Shown here in pieces: positions 55,001 to 64,000 of a stretch of 64,000 nucleotides of DNA (within the stretch, counting starts at the first letter, position 1; each line of letters begins with the position of its first letter). The notes under the pieces are model-generated. The model was not told the DNA's origin and searched no databases. It was given only the letters and a program-made list of their open reading frames with translations. The position numbers were made by a program, and so were the translations under genes. Source of the DNA: Mesorhabditis belari (Eukaryota; Nematoda; Chromadorea; Rhabditida; Rhabditidae); the NCBI GenBank assembly GCA_958450365.1, contig CAUEEP010000245.1, positions 1,116,001 through 1,180,000 of the forward strand, in the 5' to 3' direction.

Positions 55001-58000
55001 GTTTGATTGGAATGATGTTGCCCTTGATCTTTGATTTTCCTTACAATTAGCATCACAAAGGGTCAATAATTGCATTTAGCTCGGCAGCTACGGAGTACGA
55101 ATACTCTGTCGTATAGTCGACTCTCGATTAACCATTCTCAGGACGAAAAATTTCGATTTAACAAATTTAACAATTCTAAAAAGTACCCCAAACTTCTTGC
55201 GTAGCTGCCCCAAACGGCCAACGACTGCGTTTGGTTGGGCAGCTACGCAGAAATCTGAATGGCCAATGATTGAGTTTAGCTGGGCAGCTACGGAGAAACC
55301 AATTCCAAAAGAAATTTCTTCCGTAGTTGCCCCAAACGGCCAACGATTGCGTTTAGCTGGGCAGCTACGCAGAAATCAAGAGCATGTTTTAGAATTTCAG
55401 AATCGTTGACAAAGACGATACGTCGTTGTTAGTACTGCGATGTACAGTCGGTGCTCTCACTTTGCGGTCATTTTACTTGTACTCAACAATAGTTTTTCGA
55501 AAGTTTTTTTTTATAGCATCGTGTAGCTCAATTGAAGGGCTACATTTTGATACCAGACTCGTACAAAGCGAAGGCTCTGCTAAATGGCAATTCCATTCGG
55601 CGCAATTCTCGTTTTTGAACACCGGCGCAATTTTCATGGTCCCTTTACAGGGTGATTAAAAAGTGCACTTGTAAATGATTCAATTTCTAAATGAAAGCTA
55701 TTGGGATGGTGGAAATAAAACCAGCGCTCATACATCTTTCGAAGAATAAAAAGATTGCAAGTCTCAGCCAATTAGTCTCAGCCTTGTATACTGTTCCAAG
55801 CTACAGATATTTTTTCTACAAAATAATGCCCCCAGATTTTGTGTTGATTGATTATTGGGGACTTGGGTGTTAAAAAGTAACCGCAGACTCAGCTCGAGTC
55901 TCAACCTGAGCACCTGCATCTGCTGGCAACTATCGCTTCCACGGATCTTTTCACTTGAAATTTTTCCAGTATCTTAAGGGTCTACATTACTCAATACCAA
56001 AACCAAAAAACCAGCATAGATTCGATCGAGATATGAGAATTTAAAGTTGAAAATAGCCGTTGAAAGATTTTTCATTTGAGAACAGCCTCAAATAGATGAG
56101 CGCTATGACAGTTTGCCTCCAGCGTACTAAAATGTTTTTTTGGAGAGTTAGGTGACTCTGATGAGGATGGTTTAAGTGTAGAAATGCTCTCCAGAAGCTT
56201 TCAGCTTCAAAATACTATATAGTAAATTGAATTTCGATCTGGGTTTTAGCTGAAAAATCGAGGTTCTTTTGTAAAGTGTGCTTTTTGGGAAGTGGGAACT
56301 TTTTGATCATCCTGTATCTCTAGGCTTGATCTCATCTCGACTCACACAAACACCCAGCGAGACGCTAAGAGATTCATTCGCTACCATACGGGTGAGTGAT
56401 CTTTAAGATTTGCATAGTTTAGATCATTTTTGATGATACTGTTGAAATGCAAAGCTTATACACCTTCAGTTTGGCCTAGAAGCGATGGGTAAAGGAGCCG
56501 AAGGCTTGAAGCCGCCAACAACGTGTGAGCGCGACGCAAATCCGAAAGCTGTCGATGTTTGGCCCACCATTCAAGCTCCAATACTTTATAAGTAATCTTG
56601 AAAGTCTTCTAAAATTTCTCAACTTTCAGACAAATCTGCTCTGGTGGCACATCTCGACTTTTCTTTAATTCGGTTTGCGCGAGAGAAGGAGTTGACTATG
56701 ATTTGATTAATAAACGGCCTGATGGAGCGAGATATGTTGGAAATCTGGTAGCTTCAAATCTTGAGAAGGATTAAAGAATAAAGAATAAAGAATAAAGAAT
56801 AAAGTGTTTTAAAATCAAAATCAAAATGTCTAGACCTACGAGACTTTACGAATCGATGAGGGATTGATTTACTGGCCGGGCGGGGAAAGGAAACTACTTG
56901 AGATCACTTTGCCGAGAGAGTTGAGGTTGGTGATGATGATTTGAATTTCTACGAAATCTTTCATTGTCTTTACAAGTTTCTTTACGATTCTCCATATTTT
57001 ACAAGAGATTCTCCATTCCATATTTCTCCATTTTACAGATCTCTAGATTTTTCTTGAACTTTAAATCATTTTTGGCTTTCCAGAGTAGCGACAACCGATG
57101 ATCCACCATTTGTGTACACCCTGAAAGTCTTAAATGGGTCGATGTGTGAGAAAATGACAAGAGAAGAGGTCAATATGATTGGAGGGGATTCCATTTTCAT
57201 TTTAAGATTATATATATATATATTTTGATTAGTTTTCCAAAGTTTGCTTAAAAGGATTCGTTATTCGATTCAGAATTCAACGCCAATTTCGGATTTGCTT
57301 TCCGTTTCTGCTTAGCATTCTGTCAAAAGTTATAAGCATCCAAAGTTTTCCAAAAGGCTGCCGTAGGTTCATGCTCTTTCTCCTCTTAGTATCTTTTGGG
57401 AGTTTACTCTCTTTGATAACTTGCTTTGCTGATGTTTTTTGAATATTGGCAGACAATAAACCCCAATCAACATTCGGTTATTCGATTAGCTTTCAACCAA
57501 CATAGTTTGGATTGCTTTCCGTTTCTGCTTAGCATCTTGTCCGTTTCTGTCAAAAGTTCTAAGCATCCAAAGTTTTGTATGGGATTTGAAACAAAGAACA
57601 ATCAACTTTACAAATTCAAAAAAGAAAAGGACGGACTCGAACTAGAGAGTGTCAACGAGAGAGTTTGATTTTGATTCATCGAATCATCCAATCAAGTGTC
57701 TCCTCGATTCTCGTGATGTGGCTGATTCATGCTGCCGCCTATTCTTGGTTGTGTCCCATCAAATGCGTCAAATGCAGCTACATTGAACCCTGCCCTTGGC
57801 CATCTCTCTCGAAAGTCTCTGGGAAGTCTGCACCTGAAATCGAGTAGTTTTAAAATCCTATACAATAAACTTTGCCTTTGACATATTGCTATGGAGAAAC
57901 GGAAAGCAAATTCGAAATCGGCGTTGAATTCTGCTTCGAATAAGCCGTAGCACATGTTGATACCATATCCAGTTGACATTCGCTTGTGAGTTAAGCAAAA

Positions 58001-61000
58001 ATAAATCAATTATGATCTTAAGAAGATTTGCTGAAGGAAATCGTTTTGGCGCCTTCTAGAAAACAGCTTAAAGCAAAGAGAACATAGTTTGATGGCTTTG
58101 TAGCACTGAAAATTCCAGGACGGCCCATGGTACCCTTGCCCAAAAGCACTGCCAAATGGTCAAAAAGAGCATTACTGTTGTGCTGGTTATGCGATCGATT
58201 TACTCTCGAACATGTCACTTCCCGAGGTTAGCTCGTCACATCTTTTTAACTCCTACTTTGAGTACTGAAATCATGAAGGAAGTTCAGGAGGGAAGCTCTC
58301 TAGACACATCTTTCTTTTTCTCACTTCATCTGAATGATTCGTATGGAATGGTGACAGCTGATCCGATTGATGGAGTCATACTAACGGGAGCTTTGGGAGA
58401 ACTCGTCACTGATCTTGCTGATATGGCTGTTGGTTTGTTTTTGGACTATATACTATGTACTAGACATGGGCAGCGGCGGGTCGGGTCGGGTCGGATCGGG
58501 TCGGATCAAAAGTGACCCGCTGACCCGGCCCGCGACCCGGCTGTTTTCCCGGATGACCCGCTGACCCGGCCCGCGACCCGGCTGTTTTCCCGGATGACCC
58601 GCTGACCCGGCCCGCGACCCGGATGTTTTCCCGGATGACCCGCTGACCCGGCCGGCGACCCGGCTGTTTTCCCGGATGACCCGCTGACCCGACCCGTGAC
58701 CCGGCTTTTTTCCCGGATGACCCGCTGACCCGACCCGCGACCCGGCTTTTTCCCGGATGACCCGCTGACCCGGCCCGCGACCCGGCTGTTTTCCCGGATG
58801 ACCCGCTGACCCGGCCCGCGACCCGGCTGTTTTCCCGGATGACCCGCTGGCCGGCCCGCGACCCGGCTGTTTTCCCGGATGACTGCCGAGCCCCGGCCCG
58901 CGGCCCAGCTGTTTTTGGATGACCACTTATTGGCGGCGGAGTGTTTCCAGATGACCCGCTGACCCGGCCGGCGACCCGGCTTTGTTGGACTAAGTACTAA
59001 GTACATAGTATGTACTATGTACTCTAAAAGATTATTGTTTCGAAATTCGAAATACTCAGTCGAAGAGTTTCAATGAGTTTACGGTTAATTCATTGTCGTA
59101 GTTTTGTCTTAAAATAGAGTCTTTCGATTTTTTCTGACAGACAACGATTTTCAAAAACTACCTTAATCAAACCGGTTTTCATTTGATAAGCTCAATCTTG
59201 AGGAATTCGATGAGAATCGAAATCGAATTCCTCAAGATTTCTATTCTCATCGAATTCCTCATCGATATTCGATGAGAAATCGCGACTCAGGCAATCTCAA
59301 AATTGAATTCGATTGAATTGATTCAATTAAAATGCTGGCATTTCGATTACGATAGTTTTTTTGAAAGTATCTACCTTTTAAAAAACGGATTAGCAAAAAG
59401 GAATTTTTAAAATTTGTATTCTTCGAGTTGAAATCTTTTTCTTGTCAGGTGGTATGACGATCAACCCGGAACGTGAGCGTTTCATCGATTTCTCCGAACC
59501 GTGGCTCTATCACGGGATTCGAGTGATGGAGAAATCGGTAGCTCTTAAAGCTTAAAGATTAAAAGTAATTGACTCATTCGAATTAGATCCCAAAAGATTC
59601 GCCGATGGAATCCTTTCTGCAACCGATGAAGAACTCGCTCTGGGGCGCGCTTCTCATCTCGGTGATCCTCGTCGGATGCGTCATATTTGTCCTCGATTTC
59701 AAGAGCCCCTTTGATCGATTTTATAAAGTACTAAAAAATAATTGTAATATTTTTAATCAATGAAACAGGTGGATACATCAACGCTTGATCCGAGAGATCC
59801 ATTTCTGCAAAGAGCGCCCGACGATCGGGTCGATTTCGGTGAAGCGATGTGGTTTGTTTGGGGAGTGTTGCTCAATTCGGGAGTCTCCGAAAGTTTGTTT
59901 TCCAAAGAGACGCAAGCTTTAAGGATTTACGTTTTAAACGCCTAAAGAAACTGTGGAAGTCTTTTTACTTTTCAATAAACTGGTCGTATAGTTGACTAGT
60001 ATCAGTCTACAGTTGACCAGTATAGGTCTATAGTTGACCAGTATAGGTCTATAGTTGACCAATATCAATGCTCTCAAGGGTATTCAATGTTTAGTGGGAA
60101 CAATAAATCACTAAGTTTAAAGCTCGTTTTGTACAAATCTAATGTTAAAAAAGAAACAAACAGATCAAGCGCCTATACTTTAACAAGTTTCGGTTAATTT
60201 TACCAATCAAACTAGCCTACCTAAACCTACAAACCAACAAACAAACAAGCTTTGCGCGGGTCAATCGATCTGCCTCGATAGCCCACAGTGGATGGTATTG
60301 TAGGTTCGAATGGTGAGATTTCTTGGTTCAGATGGTGTGACTAAGCCAGGCACAGACTAGCAATAAGATCAACTCCTCATAGTCCCGTAATGTTAATAAA
60401 TTTCCCACTATTGGAAACGACGAATTTCAGAGACGCCTCGTTCCTGTTCGGCGCGGGTTCTCGGGATTGTTTGGTGCGGTTTCTGTATGATCATCGTTGC
60501 TTCCTATACAGCCAACTTGGCCGCTTTCCTTGTTTTAGATCAACCGGAAAAGGGCCTAACTGGAATCACTGATCCAAGAGTGAGAAAAATTAGTTTTTGT
60601 ATTGATGTTACCAACACTTTAGCTCCGAAACCCATCGACAAACTTCTCGGCGGCTACAGTGCTGAATTCGAACGTCTATCAATACTTTAAGGTACACGAT
60701 TTTAAAGGTGAATTACAAATTTTCTTAAGCGTCACGTGGAGTTGTCGACAATGTTCCGAAAAATGGAGAAACACAATGTGGATAAGCCGAGCGATGCAAT
60801 CAAGGCTTTGTTGAATGGGTCAGAGGATTCGCTGACTTTGAACTGACTTTGTACTGACTTTGAACTGACTTTGAACTGACTTTGAAATGATTCATGAGAA
60901 AACGATCTTACTAGGGAATGACGCCAACTTATGTCGGCCTTTTTGAAGTCGACCTTTAGCTTATCTGATAGAGTTTTGAACGGTGATTTGAAATCTGATT

Positions 61001-63291
61001 TTAGTTTCACTAATTGAGCCCTGTATCGCGAGTTATCTCTCAAAGAAGTTTAGGTCGCATTTTCAGAGCTAATATAAGCCAATATAGGCCTTCTTACTTC
61101 TCCGTGAGTTTAACGAAGCGGCGGTGTAGGGAATAGTGCGCCAGCGCTGGGCGCTCTTTGGTCCTGGTTCGACTCCACTAAGCGTCGACTCCTAGCTTTT
61201 TTTGTCACACTTAAGACTTTAAGCATTCTACGATTTTAAGCATATTATAGTTACCGTATTTTCTCTAATAGTATCGAAAACATGGTTGGTCAAGAGTTGG
61301 TTAGATTTCGTCTTGAAAAACTCTAGCTACAATACTCGAGAGTGCTTTAATCATTGATACCGTATTTTCTCTAATAGTAGTGCACCCAGAGCTTCGCCTA
61401 AATTGCTCGAAATCTCGAGAACCGCTTATCAGAACCTATCGATGTGAGGCCGGAAAATGTAGCTGTTGTTTCAGCTAAAACAAGCCAGTCATTAGGCTTA
61501 AAAATTGAGAATATTCTGGCAATTTTGTTTCAGTTTTAGATTTTCAAGTTTCAATTTTCATTTTAATTTTCATATTTCAGCTTGAACGTTATTTGTTTAG
61601 TACACTGGATGCGTTCATCTGGGACTCAAGCCGATTGGAGTTTGAGGCGTCGAGGTATTGCTCGTTGAGGTGAGGAAATACTCAAATTTTCCTCGATTTT
61701 TGATCTTTTTGATGTAAGAAAGCGGAGAAGAAAGAAATTTCGATTGAACAATTTTCTATTGAACAATTTCTACTGAACAATTTTCTATTGAACTATTGGA
61801 TTTTATAGAACTTCGAGGCACGCTTTTCGGTCGATCCGCCTACGGGATCGGCTTGCAACGAAATAGCCCGTGGACCCAGCACATCACAGCCGCGATTTTG
61901 CGAATGACTGAGAGTGAGTACTTTTGCAAAAGTTTACAGCGAAATAGCCTTTCTAGAAAGTTTTCTCAAAAACTTTTTTAGGTGGACAAATGGAGAATCT
62001 TGGCAACAAATGGATCTCTTCGCCGACTTCTTGTCCGGTCGAGGTTCAAAAGACGCCGGCTAGATTGGGTACATTTCTTTCGAAATCTAATTTATCTTAT
62101 CTTATCATTTGCAAATTCTTAAATAGAATGAGCTTTAAAATGAGCTTTAAACTGGGCTTTAAAATTAGCTTTAAAATTTCAGGTTTAACAAATATGCGAG
62201 ATGTGTTTGTTTTGGTTTCGGTCGGCGTTTTGATCGGCATTTTCTTTAGCTTTATTGAAGTGATTTACGGGAGAAAAAAGGCTGCGTATGGGTGAGTTGG
62301 AAAGGGTTCAATTTTCACAAATTTTCACAAATTACAATGTAAACACTTACAATTAAACAAAATTAATAAAATAACAAACAAACAAACAAATGAAATTAAC
62401 GAAATATCCGTTTACACTTGGTATTCGAACAATCTGAAAGTTGACCGCAAAGTATACCCACAACTTTTTGGAAAAGTATCTGGGAAATGCCTAACCTATT
62501 TTAGAATTGTCAAGTGTTATATAGAGCATTGTAGCCCTAATTCTTGGCTACATTTATCTATCAAAAACTTTCCAATTCGACTCGTACAACTCATTTTACA
62601 AGCGCTTGAATGAGCGCTAGTGTCCGCTAGTGTCTCTCCAACCAATCTGTCATTTGGCCGCTTTTCTTTATTAAAAATTGTTACAAAAAGCTTTTCAATA
62701 TTTCTTTAATACAAAAATAGCGTTTAACATCACTTAATAACATTCAGAATCACAGTTAACTGTTTTGGTTCAACTGGCATAACCAAAATTTAAGTTAATG
62801 TCAAGCTCCTTTCGGAGGAGCAGAGAAAAAGGTGACAATTGAGTTCAGCTATTGAGTTCAACTGTTCTGGCGCTAGAAATTTGTTGAAAACAATTTTTTC
62901 GAAGAAAATTCCCACAAATTTCACTGAAAAAAAACTTTTCCGAATGAAATTTTTAAAGTGGAAAAGCGGTTAAATGACAGATTCGCTAGAGAGATGTCGA
63001 TGTCATTCAAGCGCTTTTTAAAAAATTCTATACGTCGAATCGGAAAGTTTTTGATAGGTAAATGTAGCCAAGATTACGGGCTACAATTCTCTATATAACA
63101 CTTGACACTTTTGAAATAGATTAGACATTTCCCCAGGTACTTTTCCAAAAAACGTTGTCACTATACTTTGCCTGTATATTGATGTAAGATTATCTTTTCA
63201 TTCCATAAAAAGTTCTAGGCGAAAAATGGAGATTGCGAAACGCTACGTGGCGAAATGGCAGAGAATCACCAAAAACCGAAATCATCGGTAA
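52059..63291 (+). CDS. nmr-1: NMDA receptor GluN1-type subunit, multi-exon
   Basis: GluN1 subunits form the glycine-binding half of NMDA receptors. Amino-terminal domain: [20 protein letters not shown] (52127-52187), VNGSIAAVI (53228-53254), [20 protein letters not shown] (53906-53970), [19 protein letters not shown] (54707-54762), [13 protein letters not shown]. The ligand core starts [16 protein letters not shown] (56865-56920) and [15 protein letters not shown]; then [16 protein letters not shown] (58173-58226), [18 protein letters not shown] (about 59450-59506), M1 (about 59635-59700), pore loop [16 protein letters not shown] with the NMDA-type Asn (59840-59884), [26 protein letters not shown] in M3 (60509-60540), [25 protein letters not shown] (60613-60680), [31 protein letters not shown] (61605-61655), [16 protein letters not shown]4 [20 protein letters not shown] (62200-62260), and C0-like [20 protein letters not shown] ending TAA at 63289. 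The start ATG at 52059 needs one frame slip before FLISLNLTL. Some ATD exons are incomplete. Confidence 0.88.
52490..52570 (-). repeat. tRNA-Lys-like sequence
   Basis: The reverse strand has a 7-bp acceptor CGTGTGG / CCACATG with one wobble pair, a D-arm GGACTGGTTAAGTGTC, an anticodon loop ATCTTAA (CTT, Lys) and GGGTCTGAACCCC as T-arm. The anticodon stem is mismatched on the 5' side (TTTT where TCGGAAG needs CTTCCGA). It is a decayed tRNA or tRNA-derived repeat in the first nmr-1 intron. Confidence 0.5.
53523..53684 (+). ncRNA. U1 snRNA variant with AAACTTGCCTGG 5' end
   Basis: The U1 body is nearly complete (CATTGCTC instead of CATTGCAC in loop II; AAATTTTTGCG; GGGCTGCG-TTCG-CGCGGCCC). The splice-site pairing segment has one A-to-G change (ACTTGCCTG). 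The upstream block is altered (GGAATGTCGCTCGCGATCTG, about 53463-53482). It lies inside an nmr-1 intron on the same strand. It may be a pseudogene or a variant U1. Confidence 0.83.
54182..54446. mobile_element. MITE family 1, diverged copy in an nmr-1 intron
   Basis: Ends CCGTAAATCCTGTAATTGGA and CTATTACAGTATTTACGATA. More substitutions than the 44.4-kb copy. Confidence 0.82.
55195..55385. repeat. Tandem GGGCAGCTACG repeat of about 60 bp
   Basis: Three to four units of CCCAAACGGCCAACGATTGC then GTTTAGCTGGGCAGCTACG in an nmr-1 intron. A further AGCTCGGCAGCTACGGAG lies at 55078. Confidence 0.82.
55646..56316. mobile_element. Mariner-like non-autonomous element in an nmr-1 intron
   Basis: Left end TACAGGGTGATTAAAAAGTG and right end ACTTTTTGATCATCCTGTA are inverted relatives, with TA at each edge. 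Inner paired words are GTGCACTTGTAAA and TTTTGTAAAGTGTGC. No intact transposase frame. Confidence 0.65.
57253..57960. repeat. Direct and inverted copies of a GCTTTCCGTTTCTGCTTAGC repeat
   Basis: Two direct copies (about 57253-57355 and 57470-57565) and one inverted piece (57893-57945, CGGAAAGCAAATTCGAAATC). It is related to the arms of the 32.6-33.2 kb foldback element. It lies in an nmr-1 intron. Confidence 0.7.
58468..58985. repeat. GC-rich 41-bp minisatellite in an nmr-1 intron
   Basis: About eleven units of TGACCCGCTGACCCGGCCCG then CGACCCGGCTGTTTTCCCGGA. The array is far richer in GC than its surroundings, and its reverse strand is a long G-rich repeat (CCGGGTCGCGGGCCGGGTCA). Long Gly/Ser/Arg frames on the reverse strand are by-products. 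The left edge GGGTCGGGTCGGGTCGGATC has closely spaced G runs. Confidence 0.93.
59990..60065. repeat. 23-bp TATAGTTGACCAGTATAGGTC repeat
   Basis: About three to four units in the nmr-1 intron between the pore-loop and M3 exons. A tRNA-like segment (GCCTCGATAGCCCACAGTGG, GGTTCGAAT) follows at about 60265-60315. Confidence 0.75.
60830..60895. repeat. 12-bp TGACTTTGAACT tandem repeat
   Basis: Five units directly follow the exon coding [19 protein letters not shown], so they run at or across the donor site. A weak tRNA-like segment with GGTTCGACTCC lies at about 61120-61195. Confidence 0.75.
61358..61460. mobile_element. MITE family 2, truncated copy
   Basis: Left end TACCGTATTTTCTCTAATAG and AACCGCTTATCAGAACCTAT are present; the right part is missing. 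A bare end fragment also lies at 61253-61280. Confidence 0.78.
62448..63172. mobile_element. Foldback element in the last nmr-1 intron
   Basis: The left arm (62448 to about 62690) and right arm (about 62940-63172) are inverted copies: CAAAGTATACCCACAACTTT / AACGTTGTCACTATACTTTG, CAAGTGTTATATAGAGCATTG / CTCTATATAACACTTGAC, TCAAAAACTTTCCAATTCGA / its inverse. The spacer is AT-rich. It accounts for most of the intron before the C-terminal exon. Confidence 0.82.
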
Positions 63292-64000
63292 TAAAGCTAC
63301 AAAATGGAAAAATTTGCATCATTGCATCAATTTGCAAACTTCTCTGTTGATTTTCTAAAAAAATTTTTTGAAAAACTAACTACCGTATTTTCTCTAATAG
63401 TAGCGAGCCGAGTTGATGACTATTTTACGGTTTCTAAGTTTTCGCAGAAGTTAAACACTCAAATCCCCCACAAGATCTCATCGTCAGCTACATTTTCCGA
63501 TCCCACATCGATAGGTTCTGATAAGCGGTTCTCGAGATTTCGAGCAATTTAGGCGGCGCTCTGGGTGCACTACGATTAGAGAAAATACGGTATTATGAAA
63601 GTTAAAATTAACTACAAAACCTTTAAATATCGAATTTTCTTCTCACAACCCCTCTTATCCCGTAGATGACTTTATTTTTCCCTTTTTTCTCATCAATTGT
63701 TACAATTGAGGCAGTTACGCACTTTCCATAGCAATCCCCAATCTTCTAGCCATTCGTCCAAAGTCAACGTCAGATTTTGCGGCAATTTTTGAGCCATTCT
63801 TTCAAATAGATTAAACACTTAAATCTATCTATTTACTGCAACGAAACCCGTCATAAATAAATAAAGTAAGTAAGTAAAGTAAAGTAAAGAAAAAACATCA
63901 AAAGAAACCCGGTAAAAATCGCGTGAAAATCAATTTACTTAAATGCAAATTGATGTAATTATGGAAATTTAGAAGCACTCATAGCACTAAGCTCTTTTCA
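63292..64000. other. nmr-1 3' flank with a MITE family 2 copy
   Basis: After the stop comes AATAAA-like TAATAAAG at 63289-63296. A family-2 MITE in inverted orientation spans 63381-63592 (TACCGTATTTTCTCTAATAG ... ATTAGAGAAAATACGGTA). A (AAAGT)n tract lies at 63860-63890. No further gene is seen. Confidence 0.65.

Noticed and set aside
58453..59006. Gly/Ser/Arg-rich reverse-strand frames of about 160 residues
   Set aside because: By-product of the 41-bp GC-rich minisatellite in an nmr-1 intron; the frame shifts with unit number and has no start context.

Overview
This window is nuclear DNA from a nematode, most likely a rhabditid relative of Caenorhabditis. The evidence is short introns with TTTCAG or TTTTAG acceptors, interrupted TTAGGC repeats (the nematode telomere unit), nematode-type U1 snRNA genes, and conserved animal genes including a DAF-22 thiolase, an EGF/CUB astacin and a GluN1 NMDA-receptor subunit. 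Nothing looks bacterial, and there is no CRISPR array or prophage. Coding parts are broken by introns, so genes were read by joining exons across frames. Several genes carry single-base frame breaks at conserved positions.

Layout. 0-5.6 kb (+): three closely spaced genes, probably an operon: a DUF1308 (C7orf25-like) protein, WDR83 and PYROXD1. 5.7-11.3 kb (-): a peroxisomal SCPx/DAF-22-type thiolase fused to an SCP2 lipid-transfer domain, with an unidentified gene on the + strand inside one of its introns. 12.4-13.1 kb: two U1 snRNA copies. 14.3-19.9 kb (-): an SLC2/GLUT-type sugar transporter. 20-30.5 kb: gene-poor DNA with two U1 copies, mobile elements, minisatellites and an interstitial telomeric tract. 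30.6-40.4 kb (-): an astacin metalloprotease (propeptide, catalytic domain, EGF, CUB, acidic tail) with four U1 copies in one intron. 40.4-52 kb: repeats and two U1 copies. 52.1-63.3 kb (+): an nmr-1 (GluN1) gene with one U1 copy, a GC-rich minisatellite and several transposon-like elements in its introns.

The most striking feature is a scattered set of eleven U1 snRNA copies in about 41 kb. Five keep the 163-nt length and most core motifs, and most share a conserved block about 60 bp upstream. Others carry changed 5' splice-site recognition sequences or lost Sm sites. Flanks show they spread by segmental duplication, including an inverted duplication 22 kb apart.

The protein genes do not form one pathway. 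The thiolase belongs to peroxisomal beta-oxidation (ascaroside side-chain shortening in C. elegans), the transporter and astacin act at the membrane or outside the cell, and nmr-1 encodes a synaptic channel subunit. All homology statements are from memory of protein families, without database searches. Exon limits are approximate.
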